Positions 1 through 13,993 of a stretch of 64,000 nt of DNA are shown piece after piece. Positions within the stretch are counted from its first letter, which is position 1; each line of letters opens with the position of its first letter. Source of the stretch: Maylandia zebra (lineage: Eukaryota; Chordata; Actinopteri; Cichliformes; Cichlidae). The DNA lies in assembly GCF_041146795.1 (NCBI RefSeq), contig NC_135175.1, positions 35,809,169 through 35,873,168 of the forward strand. Direction: 5' to 3'. The position numbers were made by a program, and so were the translations under genes. The notes beneath the pieces were generated by a model. The model saw only the letters and a program-made list of their open reading frames with translations. It was not told the DNA's origin and did no database searches.

Positions 1-174
1 TTACAACAAGGGCTTAAAGTTTTATTCAGTACGATCCAAGACGAGCGGCACATAGAAAATATGAGACACAGAGAACTTTAAAGTGTTGCAGTTGACTCTG
101 GTAGCTGCATGCACAAACATTTTCGTGTTTTTCAGAATTTGTTGGTTGAACTTCATCTCCTCTTCCTCCTCCAG

Positions 175-3100
175 GTAAACTGACGGCCTACGACACAGAC
201 GGAGACGGAGACTTTGACGTGGAGGACGCCAAAGTTCTGCTTGGCAAGTCTGCTTTAATTTTGCTGTTTGCTGCCCGCTTTTCTGCCTGCCTGATGTGGT
301 TTACAGACGTGTGACAGTGCCTCGGATTCAGAGATTAACCCGTCGAACATAAACTGAGCTTAAAACCAGCTGAAGCATCACAGGAAGCCACAAAGCTCAG
401 GTTTAACACAGAGTCAGCAGCGTGACTGCAAACGCAGACGAGATGCTCAGAGATGAAAGTGTGTGGGCCACGAGTCCATTGCTAATGGAGGAAAAAACCC
501 TGAGATCAGACGGTGCTGTGAAACAGGGGAAGCATGCAAATATAAAGATGACTGCAGAACTGCAATAAAAATAAATGAAAATGAGCTGCAGCTCAGGGTT
601 CTGACAGTTTAAATGTCCATCGCTGGCACAGAGAAGTGCCTGATCTACTGTATCAGTGTCCCTGCAGGTCGTTGCTAAAATCTGTCAAGTATGAATTTAT
701 AAATCAAGAGAGGAAGGTCTGAAACGGTCGTGAGACACAGCAGGCGTGTTGTCATGTTTCAGGGTGTAGTTACGCGGCGCAAAGTTTTGATTGTCGGCTG
801 GTTGGTTGGGAAAAAATGAGACAGTCAGTAAGGGTTGGATCTCCAGCATGAAGAGAAAGTGAGGTAGGCTTTTCCCACATGAGAGCAGGACGTCATGGTC
901 AAGCTTCTTCAAGTAATTAGTAAACAGACATCAGCTGAACATCTGGATGTTATAAGAATTGGCCTTTTGGTACGTTGTCATAGTTCTACTTCCTCTTTCA
1001 TGGTTAAGTTATACATTACATATGCATATTATTATGAATCCCTAAGCCACAGAAAGCTGGCACAGCAGCCCTTCAGCCTTTCTCTGAGACAGAGGGTCGT
1101 TCGGTAGACGCTCTGGCTCGAGCTGCTGCTGCTGGACACTTCTAAGATTGGGTGGTTCGCTCAAGTCTTACTGGGTGGAGACCACGGGGCGCACTGGAGA
1201 GATTATGTGTCTCAGAGGGCTTGGGACCGCTGAAGGGTGTGTCCAAGGAGAGGTCAAGGAAAGGGAGGCTCAGCTCGCTGCCACCATGACCTCGAACAAC
1301 ATACGGAGAAAATGGATGGAAGGATAAACGTTCTGTAAAGCCAAGGAGTTTCACAAATCCTGCACAATAAACAGAGAACATCAATGATCAGAGTGCTGAA
1401 GGGACACTGTTGAATATTTCCATACCTAAGTAGAACTAGAAAACCAGACCATGTTCCCTCACTTCTACTTAAATTTAGTGTGTTGAGGTCTCAGACGGGC
1501 CTTAAACACCGTTCATTATTTCACTGGTTCAGATTTAGCACTTAGTGTTACGCTGCTTTTACAAAACCTCGACAGGATTGTGAACATTTGTGGCTACTAG
1601 AGCGGCTTCATTACGCAGCTGTCTCCAGTTTGAAAACGAGTGTTTAAACCAACCACAGCACAGCCCGCCTCTGATCTTCAGGTAGAAATGGATCTGCTGC
1701 AGGCATCGTTTTCTGTTTCCATGATTTGAAGCTTTTTTTTTTTGGACACTTTTCTTTGAGTTTCTCAACAACTGTCATTACCTTCAACAAAAGCGGAAGT
1801 TTTCATTTGAAACCTGTTTATGTATCTCAAAGATCAGTTTTCTGCTCTGTCTTTCACTTCAAAGATGATCTTATTATTTATGAGGCCGAGAGCTTTTACT
1901 TTTTTAGGTTTTGTTGCCAGTAAACTGAAGACAGTAACCGAGAGTGCAAACAGGAGGTGGTGTTTTCAGACTCTACCACGGCAGCTTTGCATGATTCCCA
2001 GTTTAGAATAATCCTTCTTTGTCTGGGCTGTGGGCAACCCCATCAGTTCATCTTATGTCTGATCTGAGCCATAGTATCTGCTTCCTTTAAGCAATGTGGG
2101 TGGGGCTTGTGTGAAATGACCATATCAGGTAAAACCCTCCTTGTGACATCACACAGATCTAAGAATAGAAAAAACAGCTTGAACCTGAGTGTTTAGATCA
2201 ATCTGCCAACTCATTGTTTGAAACTTTGTTAAAAATAAACATCCAGAGTTTGAACAGGTGATAAATGACCGGAAATAAGAAATGTATTGAGTCTGTGTTT
2301 TGATAGGGCCAGGCAAGTATTGCAACCTCCTGTAAATAACAACAGAGTGTTGATAGCATCCGCTGGCAGTATGAAGTCTTAATGGGAAGCTGTGTTATAG
2401 ATGTCGTGTTTGAAGTAGTCTTAGCAGGAACGTGGCCGCCTCTGTTCGTTTTTATTGAGCGGACGTCGTGTCAGAGGTCATCTGACGTGGTTGAGACAGG
2501 AAGTAAAATCTTTATTAAATGTCTATAATTCATCTTTAACTCACTATCTTTCTCTTGTCCCGTCTCATCACCCTGTATTTATTTATTTTACCACACTTTT
2601 TTGTTCCAGTTTACTCCCCCCGTCCATCCTCCCTCCATCGCATCATTTCCACTTCTTTTCCTTTATAATTTCCTCCTTTGATCCCTCTGCACTTCCACCC
2701 GTCCCTTTTCTTCTCTTCCTCTCTCTTCCGTCAGGCCTGACCAAAGATGGCAGCGGTAGTGCGAATGCCGAGTCGCTCGAGGAGGTTCTTAATATTTTAG
2801 CTGAGGAGGGCTCTGATTGGATCTATGGCTTCTTCACCTTCCTTTATGACGTAGTGTCCTCGCCCTTAGAGCCAGGTGAGGAGGAGGAAGCGGCGGCCTC
2901 TGAGATGATGGAGGAGGAGGAGGGCCGGACAGCCTCCTCGGATGACGGGGAGGTTAAAGGGGTCATACTGGACCTCCAGAACCAATAGGAAGCAGAGACA
3001 CAGGCGGTAGGGAGGCTGCCTGGTCCCGACCAGACTGGGATGTGCTGTAACCCAGTATGATTGGAGGAGGCCAAACAGGGCAGACTGGTCCGAGTTTTAA

Positions 3101-6100
3101 TTTAATAAATCCGAAACACCACAAGCAGGAAGAGCTGAAGGCTGAAGGGATTCCAGATAACGATCGATCTACGGGATTCGTTTGTTTGACATTAACAGAT
3201 TTTCTCCATCAGATAAAAATGTCCTGCGAGGTCAGAGGTCAAACGGTAAAGCAGGTGCTAGTGGCAACTGGAGGAAAACTGAAGGAAATTCATTTTTAGG
3301 GACGATAACGAGTTTGAATTTAACCCAGCTGTTACCTCCGCTCTCATTCATGATAACATTTTTAAACAGACAGAAGACCTAAGCGACCGACCGCGAACAA
3401 AGCGAGAGCTTTGGTGCTGTAGCTGTACCGTACGGAGGGTCGAAAGTGCCAGGATAACAAAGTAAACAAGCCAGTAAATAATTCACAATACAGAAATAAA
3501 ATACTACAAGACACCACTGACAACCAGTCAAAGGGAAACAAATAAAAAATAATTCAATAGAAAAATTCAGACTAAATTTATTCAAAAGGGAAAGTAATTA
3601 TTGTCACGTTTTCTGAAACTATAAACACCTTTATTCATTTCTGTATAATTTATGATGCAGTTACCAGTGAAATATTCAACATATTAGTCATTTAATTTGT
3701 TAATTAATGTTTACATTTTTGGTCTAAGCGTTATATAAAATCAGTTATCCTTAAATGTCTGTCGTCACAGGTCAGTTTTATACAAACTCAAGGACACGAT
3801 CTTTGATGTCACAGAGGGCGTTTATCCTCTTTATTCACCTTTATGTTCTCATCTTTGCACGCAGCATAAATGTTTGCCTTTTATGACTTATTTTATCGTA
3901 AAGTGCTGGACTTACTGCACAAACACATTAGTGCGTAATGTATGTGAGCCCATAAGCTGTTGTGATTATTTTCTCTGCACACAGTAACAAAAAGCAGGGG
4001 TGTGATGTGAGCGTCCATCACGTGGTTTCATTCACGTCAGTTTTAAAATCTTTACGGCGACGTTGCTGAAACTGATCAGAAATCTGTAGTTTGAGTAGTT
4101 TTTATTTGTGGTGTGTGCTTCTGCGTTGTTACGTATTGATCAGTTTGCAGTCATTTCATACCAGTGGCGCAGAAACATAACTCGGACTTTTGTGAGGTCA
4201 CTCGGGAGTTTCCAGGGTTATAAAGAAGGTTTGCTGTTTGTGGTAACTTGTGCTGCTGGCCTCACCTGCTTCACAGCAGATTATTGCTGAGATAATCAGC
4301 TAGTATGAAATCACCACCTCTCACCAAAGTCCTGCCACGACCCCTCAGAACTCAGAGCGTGGATCGTAAGAGGACCAAAGATTGTTAAGTGTAAAAACAT
4401 GGTCACTGTTCTATAAGCTCAGCATGAAATCCTAAAATAGAGCACTTACCGCTCGTATGTGTTGACTTCTCTCTTTACTTGTTCCCCATTTATCATCAGC
4501 ACGATTGCAGCTTTCTAAACTCTGCACAGGTTTAACCCTTTAGAGCCGGTCGGAGCGGGCACGCTCTGTTTTGCGTAACTATTTTTAAATCCCGGTAGCT
4601 CTGCAACCACGTGAGCTAGCGCAATAATTTGTTTTGCATATGAAACCGGAGGAGTTGTACTTACATCTGATGCCATCAGCTTGTCCTCGGTCACGGTTTC
4701 CTTCCACATATAGCTTTGCAAAAACTGCATAAAAAGCACTTGCAGCAACAAAAACATAATATTCCAGAAACACGCTTTGCCGATCCGATCAGCTGTTCAT
4801 AACACTTCCTACGTTGGAATAGACGTCAGTGCGAACTATCGCATGTCCTCCATGACCTGCCCGAAACCGGAAGTGACGTCATTTTCGCAGAAATGTAATT
4901 TTTTACCATCAGGGCCTCATGAGCCTATACTGGTGTTTTTAAAAGTTATCTTTGACTTTATGACTTTCTGTGTCGTTTCTGGGATGCTGAGGACTCATAT
5001 TGCACTGCTGGAAATAGTTTATTTTGATGCATATGCTGCTTTTTTGCAAATTTGCAGTATAATATTTATTTTCGTTTTTCCTGCAGTATATAAAAATTGG
5101 TGTCTTTCAAAAATAAAACTATGAAGACACTCAAAATAAATTTCCTGTGGTGGGAAACTATTTTGTGCAACTTTTTTGTATTTACAGTTTTCAGGGATAA
5201 GCCTCTTAAATTTCTCTAACTACAAATATATGTTAAAAAAACAAAAAACGCTTTTCAATTTTTTTGTAGTTTATTGCACTTTTTTACAATTTATGTAATT
5301 ACTATGCACTTAATGCAGACATATTATTAAAATCTGGGCTATAATTGTTGTATTGATGTATAGCAACTTGAAATGCTTCCAAAAATGGCTCCACAGCATG
5401 TAAAACTATAATATAAGCTCTGGCGGACTTGGTTCTGTGGTAGGTCTTAAAGGGTTAAGTCACTAATATCTCACATTCATTAATGTCATTTTAGCTGTAA
5501 CTGTGTCATCACGAGAGCTGTGATAATAATGACTCTGTCAGCTTACAGCCCTTCCTGGCTTTAAATAAACTTTATTAATATACATGATGCACACACGCTG
5601 CTTCTGTCTTTGTTTGGAGAGTCGGTCGCTCTGCAGACACGTCCATGTTTCTGATTGGTCAGATGCTGCCTCTGATGCCTGCACTGCACAGCAGGCTCAA
5701 CATAGCCCGATATCGTCACCTAATCTGGCTTCAGTTAACCTAACGTCAGCTATCAGGTGGTCATCAGCCGCTGCTTGTGTGCTTTTCTTATTAACACTTT
5801 GTGCATTTTAACAACATTTATATTTCTCTGCCTGTAAAACACTAATGTGCACATCTTATGTTTGACCTCTCACCTCTGACCTTTGGATCACTTTTTGGGC
5901 TTTGTTGTGTTCAAAGCTGCAGACGATTAGAGCAGTGTTTCCCAACTTTTTGGAGCCACGGCACATATTTCACATTAGAAAAATCACACTGTACACCGCT
6001 GAGCAAAAATGTCACAAACAGCATACTGATCGTTTCCCCCCACGGATCAGGCGCCGCAGAATTGGCTCGGTTTGTCCCCAGTGTACCTTTTTTGCTTTTT

Positions 6101-9100
6101 TCTGACCACTACCCAAGTTAGGGCCTTCATCTGGGTCAGTAGCTGTACTGCCCTCTAGTGGAAGAGAATGTAATTGTTCTGCCTGTCACTCACGCTGGTC
6201 ACTGAGAGTACTAATCACCAACTAATCATTTCTCACGGCACACCTATGTGCCACGGCACAGTGGTTGGGAAACACTGACCTAGAGGATGCAGGTCACCTG
6301 TGATGAGTAATAAAGTGCAGATCAGATCAAAGACGCATTAATTCTTTTCTATACGGTGGCCTCGTACATCTAGGCTTCGCCAATTATCAACAAAAAATGT
6401 GGACGGTGAACAGATTAAACAGTTACTATATGAATTTTTCTAAAATCTAAACTTGTAAGTGTTTGAACTTCAAACCTTCGTATTATATGGTGTTGTAAAG
6501 AAAGCATAAGAGCATCTTCACCTCAGTTATAATTTGCTTTTAGGGAGTGAAACATAAGGATGATGTCCTGAATCGATTTTTGTTGTCTCATTTAACAGCA
6601 GTGTCTTTAAATAGTCCTGTTATTTATGGAAACTTGAATTGTAAATGTCTTTTATGCATGACTGAAAGTCTGATTAACAACCTGTTCAGATAGTCTAAAG
6701 AGCTTGGAAAGAAAAGCATCTGGACTTCTTTAGGGCTTAAATCCTGGGACTCTCCACCAGCTGCTCTTAGAGCTGAAGAAGCTTCTCGCATGAAACGTCT
6801 TCAACAAAACTAAAGAAGTCCAGACGCTTTTCTTTCCGAGCTCCTTAGACTACGATGATGACCTGGGTGACTGAGAACCTTCGCAGACAACCTGTTAAGA
6901 TCTCGGTCTGATTCCTCCTAAGGTTCAACAAACTTCGTCTGTGCAGGAAAAACCTGCACGAGCATAATTTGTTTATTTGTTTTTGTCACAGCTGATTGTG
7001 TTTACCTTCCTTTTATTCTGTGCATCGGTTCAGATGATAAGAAGTTAAAAGGCCATGCTGTGAGGAGAGACAGGCTGAGGAAAGGTAGTGTACAGAGACT
7101 GTGTTTGTGTGAGCTCACAGCCTGCCGTGCGCTCACCTGACAGGTGTGTCTGCTTCCTAAACCCTGCAGAGGAGCAGAAAGAGGTGAAGAAGAGAGGGAA
7201 AAGGAAAGGTATCTGCACGACTCCGTTTGATGCTGAGTGACTAACTGAGCCCATAACAGCCTTAACTCTCTAACTGTCTGCCTTTTTGTTACAGAGTGAG
7301 GTCGTTCATGACTTTGTTTAGTGGCTCTGTTTGTGCTTCTGAAATACACTAATACCATTAAATACAGTAATGTTTTTACGTGTTTGAGAGTGTTTATCTC
7401 GAGTAAAAGTTGTGGATACATCCTCAGCTTTGACTGAAGTGTTACAAGATCACTGAAGTTATTTCAGACCAGTGAGGCATGAAGCTCAGAAATGTTAGTT
7501 TCAGTCAGAATAACCAAACCAGAGTCAAAAGAGAGACTCTGTGCCAGAAGTCACTCTGAGACGCCTGAAATCGCCGCTGTTTTCTTTTATTGTCAAGTTT
7601 TTGTTGTTTGCACCGCTTGCTGTGCTAGTTTGGCTTTCTGTTATCAGCAAGTAGACCTTCACTATCAAACTCTCTGATTTGTTTGTCCTCATAGAAGATG
7701 AGGTGTTAATGGCCACTGATGCTGAGGTTAAACTCCCAGAAGGTAGTGATCCCTCTGTGTGGGTTTGTGCCTGAATTTGTGGTACTGCTGTGTGTCATGG
7801 GCTGTTTTTCCTTCTGTGTATTATTAGTAGAGGTTACAGGAGAGGCTACTGAGAAGAAGAACACGACTCGAGGTACTAAAACCTGCCGACTGCATGTCCA
7901 GAGTGTCCTGTACTGTGTATAATTTTATAACTAAAGAATGCAGAAAGTGTGAATTTTAGGGGCGTAAGTGATTGAAGTAACTGCCAGTGACAGCAAAGGG
8001 TGCCATTAGTTAACCCATGCTAGGATAGTAAACACCGGAGCCTCGAATATCCGCTGTGACTCACAGTCAGTTATACCTATCGTGGTCGCCCCTTTAGTCA
8101 TTTAAAATTTGGCTGATATCAGCTTCAAGGTTATCTTCCCTTGCACCCCTGGACGGTTTCCATCACTGGACATCCCTGCAAGTGGCTACTTGCCCTCTCC
8201 TGTCTGTGATTTCACCGCAGTCCTCCAACTCTAACCCAAATTTCATGTCGTAGAGCAAAGATGGTGATGACTGCTAATTTCCCTCGGGATGAATAAAGTA
8301 TTCTGATTCTGATTCTGGGTCTCTGGCTACAACCAAGAGACTAAAAGAGCTATTCTGACTCAGAGTCTATTGTGTCCGAGCCCAAAGCTAGTCCGTCACG
8401 AGCAAGACTTTTTATTTCATTTTTCAACTTGCGCACCATGAAATTAAACTCCCAGAGAAAGACTATTCAGACAGCCTTTACTGTAAAGTCCCGACTCTTT
8501 AAACTGAAGAACATTCAGAGGAAAATGCCTGAACTAGGAATCTGTGTGACGAATCGACTGTTTTTTTATTTCTGCCTCTAAGATGTTACCCACCTACACT
8601 CTCTGGAGCTGTAGCCTCACCACACCTCGCCAGAATTGTCCCTATTAATTTGTTCTCTTCCACAAGATGAAGTTGAAGATTTTGCTGTTTTGAGACAGTG
8701 GAGAAAGTACAAGCGGTCAGAACAGGAAATACCAGCAGTAGTGGAAGCTGCCCAGAGGTAGGAAAGCAACGACCATGAAGGTGAAATCAGCCAAATTTAA
8801 ATCGGATAAAGTTTGATTTTCACGAGTCTCACGTCGTACACACTGACGAGTTCTTCACAGGGATAATTTAATCCTTGATTCTAATAAATTGAACTCTGTG
8901 GATGTTTTGTAAAAGCAACATAATCCTAAGTCTTAAACAGTCGACCCCATTTGTGTGGCTTTTAAATTGACCCTAACATCGGACTTGCATCTCTTCCCCT
9001 GCATCTCTAACATTTCCTTGGTTGCTGTGTGCCAGCACACTAATGAGTCGTAGTGGTGAGCATGTGGACAGTAATCTTAAGACTTTTCACCTCAAGCCTC

Positions 9101-12100
9101 AGACCACGTCGTCCGAGGCGCCATGCTGCGTTCGACTCTGAAGAACGAGTTGAGGACGATCCATGAGAAGATGGAGGCCAAGAGGATCGCTCGCATCGCA
9201 GTGGCTGAGATTAGGGCTTTTCTCACCCAAGAGGAGGAAGCAAGGGAGGCAGTCTGGGTGCTGAAGAAGAAGGAGCTGGAGGTGGCTGAGGAGCAACTCA
9301 GACAGGAGAGGGAAAGTGAAGAGAGGAGAAAGGAGGCAGAGAGGTTGGAAAAGGAGAGATTGGAGAAGGAGAGGATAGAAAAGGAAAAGATTGAGAACGA
9401 CAAGCTGGAAAAGGAAGCCAAGGAGAAAGCTGAGAGAGAAAGGTTAGCTCAAGAGAAGGCAGAAAAAGAGAGACTGGAAATGGAGAGGCTTGCTAAAGAA
9501 AAGGCAGCTAGAGAAGAAAAGGAAAGAATGGAGAAAGAGAGGGTGGAGAGGGAAAAGGCAGAGAGGGAGAAACAGGAGAAAGAAAGAGTGGAAAGCGAGA
9601 GGGCTGAAAAGGAAAGGCTTGAGAGGGAACGCATTGCCAAAGAAAGAGAGAGAACAGAGCGGGAGAAGGCAGAGAGGGAAAGATTAGAAAGGGAGAGACT
9701 TGAGAAGGAAAGGGTCGCCAAGGAGAAGGAAAGACTAGAGAAAGAAAGGGTCGCCAAGGAAAGACTAGAGAAAGAAAGGGTCGCCAAGGAGAAGGAAAGA
9801 CTAGAGAAAGAAAGGATCGCCAAGGAAAGACTAGAGAAAGAAAGGATCGCCAAGGAAAGACTAGAGAAAGAAAGGATCGCCAAGGAGAAGGAAAGACTAG
9901 AGAAAGAAAGGATCGCCAAGGAAAGACTAGAGAAAGAAAGGATCGCCAAGGAAAGACTAGAGAAAGAAAGGGTCGCCAAGGAAAGACTAGAGAAAGAAAG
10001 GATCGCCAAGGAAAAGGAAAGACTAGAGAAAGAAAGGATCGCCAAGGAAAGACTAGAGAAAGAAAGGGTCGCCAAGGAAAAGGAAAGACTAGAGAAAGAA
10101 AGGATCGCCAAGGAAAGACTAGAGAAAGAAAGGATCGCCAAGGAAAGACTAGAGAAAGAAAGGGTCGCCAAGGAAAAGGAAAGACTAGAGAAAGAAAGGG
10201 TCGCCAAGGAAAGACTAGAGAAAGAAAGGATCGCCAAGGAGAAGGAAAGACTAGAGAAAGAAAGGGTCGCCAAGGAAAAGGAAAGACTAGAGAAAGAAAG
10301 GGTCGCCAAGGAAAGACTAGAGAAAGAAAGGATCGCCAAGGAGAGGGAAAGACTAGAGAAAGAAAGGATCGCCAAGGAAAGACTAGAGAAAGAAAGGATC
10401 GCCAAGGAGAAGGAAAGACTAGAGAAAGAAAGGATCGCCAAGGAGAAGGAAAGACTAGAGAAAGAAAGGATCGCCAAGGAAAAGGAAAGACTAGAGAAAG
10501 AAAGGATCGCCAAGGAAAGACTAGAGAAAGAAAGGATCGCCAAGGAAAGACTAGAGAAAGAAAGGATCGCCAAGGAAAGACTAGAGAAAGAAAGGATCGC
10601 CAAGGAAAAGGAAAGACTAGAGAAAGAAAGGATCGCCAAGGAGAAGGAAAGACTAGAGAAAGAAAGGATCGCCAAAGAGAAGGCAGAAAGGGAAAGATTG
10701 GAGAGGGAACGGATCGCCAAGGAGAAGGAAAGATTGGAAAAAGAAAGGATTGCGAAGGAGAAGGCGGAGAAGGAAAGATTGGAGAGACAATGGATCGCCA
10801 AAGAAAAGGAACGACTTGAGAAAGAGAAGCTCGCCAAGGAGAAAGCAGAAAAAGAAAGACTGGAAAGGGAACGGCTTGTTAAGGAAAGAGACAGACTCGC
10901 CAGAGAAAAGATAGACAAGGAAAGGATAGAGAAGGAGCGCTTAGCCAAAGAAAGGGCAAGAGTCGCACAGGATAAGGAGAAATTAGAGCGAGAAAGAGTA
11001 GAAAAAGAAACGACAGAGAGAAACGAGAGGGAGAGGATGGAATGGGAAAGACTGGAGAGGGCAGCGAAGATGAAGCTAGAGCGGGAGAAAACTGAAAAGG
11101 AGAAGATGGAGGTGGAGCGGCTGGCGAAAGAGGGCGTGGTGAGACAAGGAAATGGCTTAAAGAGACGAGTGCTACCGGAGAGGAAGCTGAACAGTTCGCA
11201 GGTGAAAGGTGAGATAACTGAGAGAGTGACCATGACAGCGGTCAGGAGAGAGAAGAGCGTCTTAGAAGAGAAGAAGAAAATGCCTCACGGCACAAAGTGA
11301 TGACCTCACAAATGGTCATGGCTCTGATTTGCCAGCCTCAGCTCCCATATTCGGGAAACGGATGAAAAGCTACTCGGTGGGGTTTGAAGGTCTTGTAACC
11401 ACCCAGCAAAGACGATGCTGAACACAAGTCTGAACACACTTTGCAATCCAGGCAGTTGTTTTGAGTCTCCTTTGTAAATTAAATAAATACAAACGGACAA
11501 TCTGATTAAAAACCCCTCTTCAAGTTTTATCCCCAACAGAGGTTTAAAATGTTTTCCCTCCAACGTGTTCTGCTTCTGTTGCTCATTCACAAAGTTACAG
11601 GACATTACACCTTCATTAAGGGCTCAAACCAGAGTCTTCAGTCTTAACTGTGATACAGACACCACACAGCTGGAACTGTGGTGAACTAGAAATTAGTATT
11701 TCAAGCCAAACCACTCACACATGACTGTATTTGATGCACAGAAAGCAGTAGCGTGGCTTCAGGGCAAATTCACCATTAATCTACAGATGTGGCCCACAGA
11801 TTGTTTCCCTTGTGTTACTGCTGCTCTTTCAGTGCTGCAGACCTCTTCAAACAGGCCGATTTTCAAAAGGCCAGTTTCATGAGATTTATGTTGTCTTTGT
11901 TTTTCTCATTTTTATGAGACTTTGGTTGATGATGTGACATTTATGGTTTTTCTTATCATGTTTTTTGCTCAAAGGATGAGAGCCAGTATAAGGCGTCTGA
12001 ATTGTAAGTGTTGAGCTTTAGTTCAAAGTCATGTAGTGGATCTAAGTGGTGAAGGATGTTCGAGGACACCGGCTTTTAAAATAACCTGTAATAACTGTTG

Positions 12101-13919
12101 TGTAGTGACGAAGCATCAGGAAGTCACGTGTCGTGAGCTGAATAAAGAAACTTTCACAGCCTCTGAAATTATTTTGTTTTTCCTCCAAAATGTGAGAAAA
12201 TGTTTGCTGAATAAATCCCGCTCATCACATTAAGATGGTTTCTTTCTCGTGGTTTAATAAAAATGAAAAAGCTACAATATGAGTTCATTTTTAGAGACAC
12301 AAAGACTCGTGTAATTTTTTTAAACCCCGTTTGTTTCATTACCTCTCTCTGTTTAATGGCAGTAGAAAGCAAGCTGTTTGACTTATTCTCACTTGCTTGA
12401 TTATCAATAACGAAACAACACATTTCATTTCATTGCTGCTTTGCAGGGTGGCCGGTTAGCTCAGCTGGTTAGAGCGTGGTGCTAATAACGCCGAGGTCAC
12501 GGGGTCGACCCCCGTACGGGCCAAAGTTTCATGTCTTTTATGCCGACTAGGTTTGTGTTGTTACGGATGAACATGTTAGCATCTTGCTAACCAACCTACT
12601 GATGCTTCTGTGAAGCTGTGTCTCCTTCCAGCACCAAAAAAACAACATGGAGGTCAGCTGGACAAATAGGTCTGACTCTGACAAGGTCACAGGTTTGACT
12701 CCCATATAGGCAAAGTGGAGAGCTTTTACTTGTTCTCTGTGCTTCCTTTCCTGTTGGTTAAAGCCTCTTTCGTGTAAGCTATTGTTAGCTCTGTGGGATA
12801 GAGCGTGGTGCTAGTAATGGCAATGTTATGGGTTCAGTCCCTACACAGAGCAGGTGTATGTGCTATTTAAAGGCAGTGGAGGTGGTCTCAGGTTGGGCAG
12901 GAGGCTGGAGTTGGGTTATCAAGTGCATCCAGAGAATTTGTGGAAGCATCACACTTATTTCTTTCATCAAAGCTGGAGCTCAGACTTCTTGGATGGTCTG
13001 TTAGTACAATAACCTCACTGCAGCACAGCATGTTATTGGTCAGGTAGCGTCATTAAAAGGCTCCAAGAGCATCAACATGGTCCAAAAGTCCACTTCAGGG
13101 TCTTCGATTAGCTGAGGTGAAGCCTTGCAGACCCTGGAGGTCTCTGCTTGGTGCAGAGAGGGTTTTTTTTCCATAACCAAAATACATGCAAACATCCCCA
13201 ACAGTCCAACAGCAAAGCCTGTTGAGCATTAACAACGAGGGCAGAATCCCTCTTCCTCTGCTCAGTGCTATCTCGAGCCACCACTGCTTCCTTCTGTGCT
13301 CACCGTGTGCTTGCTGCTTCGATCCTATCAGCTCAGATTTCCTTCCACAGGAAGATTATCGGGGTGCTGGCGCTCCCGAGCTCCCTGCTGCTGTCGGTTA
13401 AACGTCTTAAAAACGAAACCCCGCTTTTTGTTTTTAAAGGCACTGTCACACTTGGCTGTAGACCAAATCAGGTTTATATAAAGTTCACACAATTCAGAGC
13501 TTCCTCCTTCTGCTATGTCCCATCTTCTTCTCTGAGTGCTGCAGTCTGGTTTTTATGTATGCTACTCTCAAAGGGACGAGAACCATTTTTCCTTAAGTTT
13601 CCCATGTGTACATATCTACTTTTTCACATCAGTCGTCCCTCATTGTTGGCCTTAAATCAGAAATACAGAGATTTTTAAAAGCTTATTATGGTCTAAACGA
13701 GTCTTTAAAGCTGATTTGTAAACAGTTATTTAACATTTCATCAGATCTGGAAGGAAAGGCGCTGTTTTACGAGAGCTCGCTTTACGTTTAATTGTCAAAT
13801 AAAAAGCTGTAAATAACTTGGCGTGGTCTTTAAAACATTTATATCCTGAACACTGAACAGGACTGAAAGAAGCAAAGAGGCTGCATGTAGGAGACACACC
13901 TGAGAAGCAAACAGGTAAG

Positions 13920-13993
<74 letters not shown>

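Noticed and set aside
9449..11233. 594-codon open frame on the minus strand, Ser/Leu/Phe-rich
   Set aside because: It is the antisense shadow of the purine-rich ER/K repeat, which lacks stops in this frame by composition.
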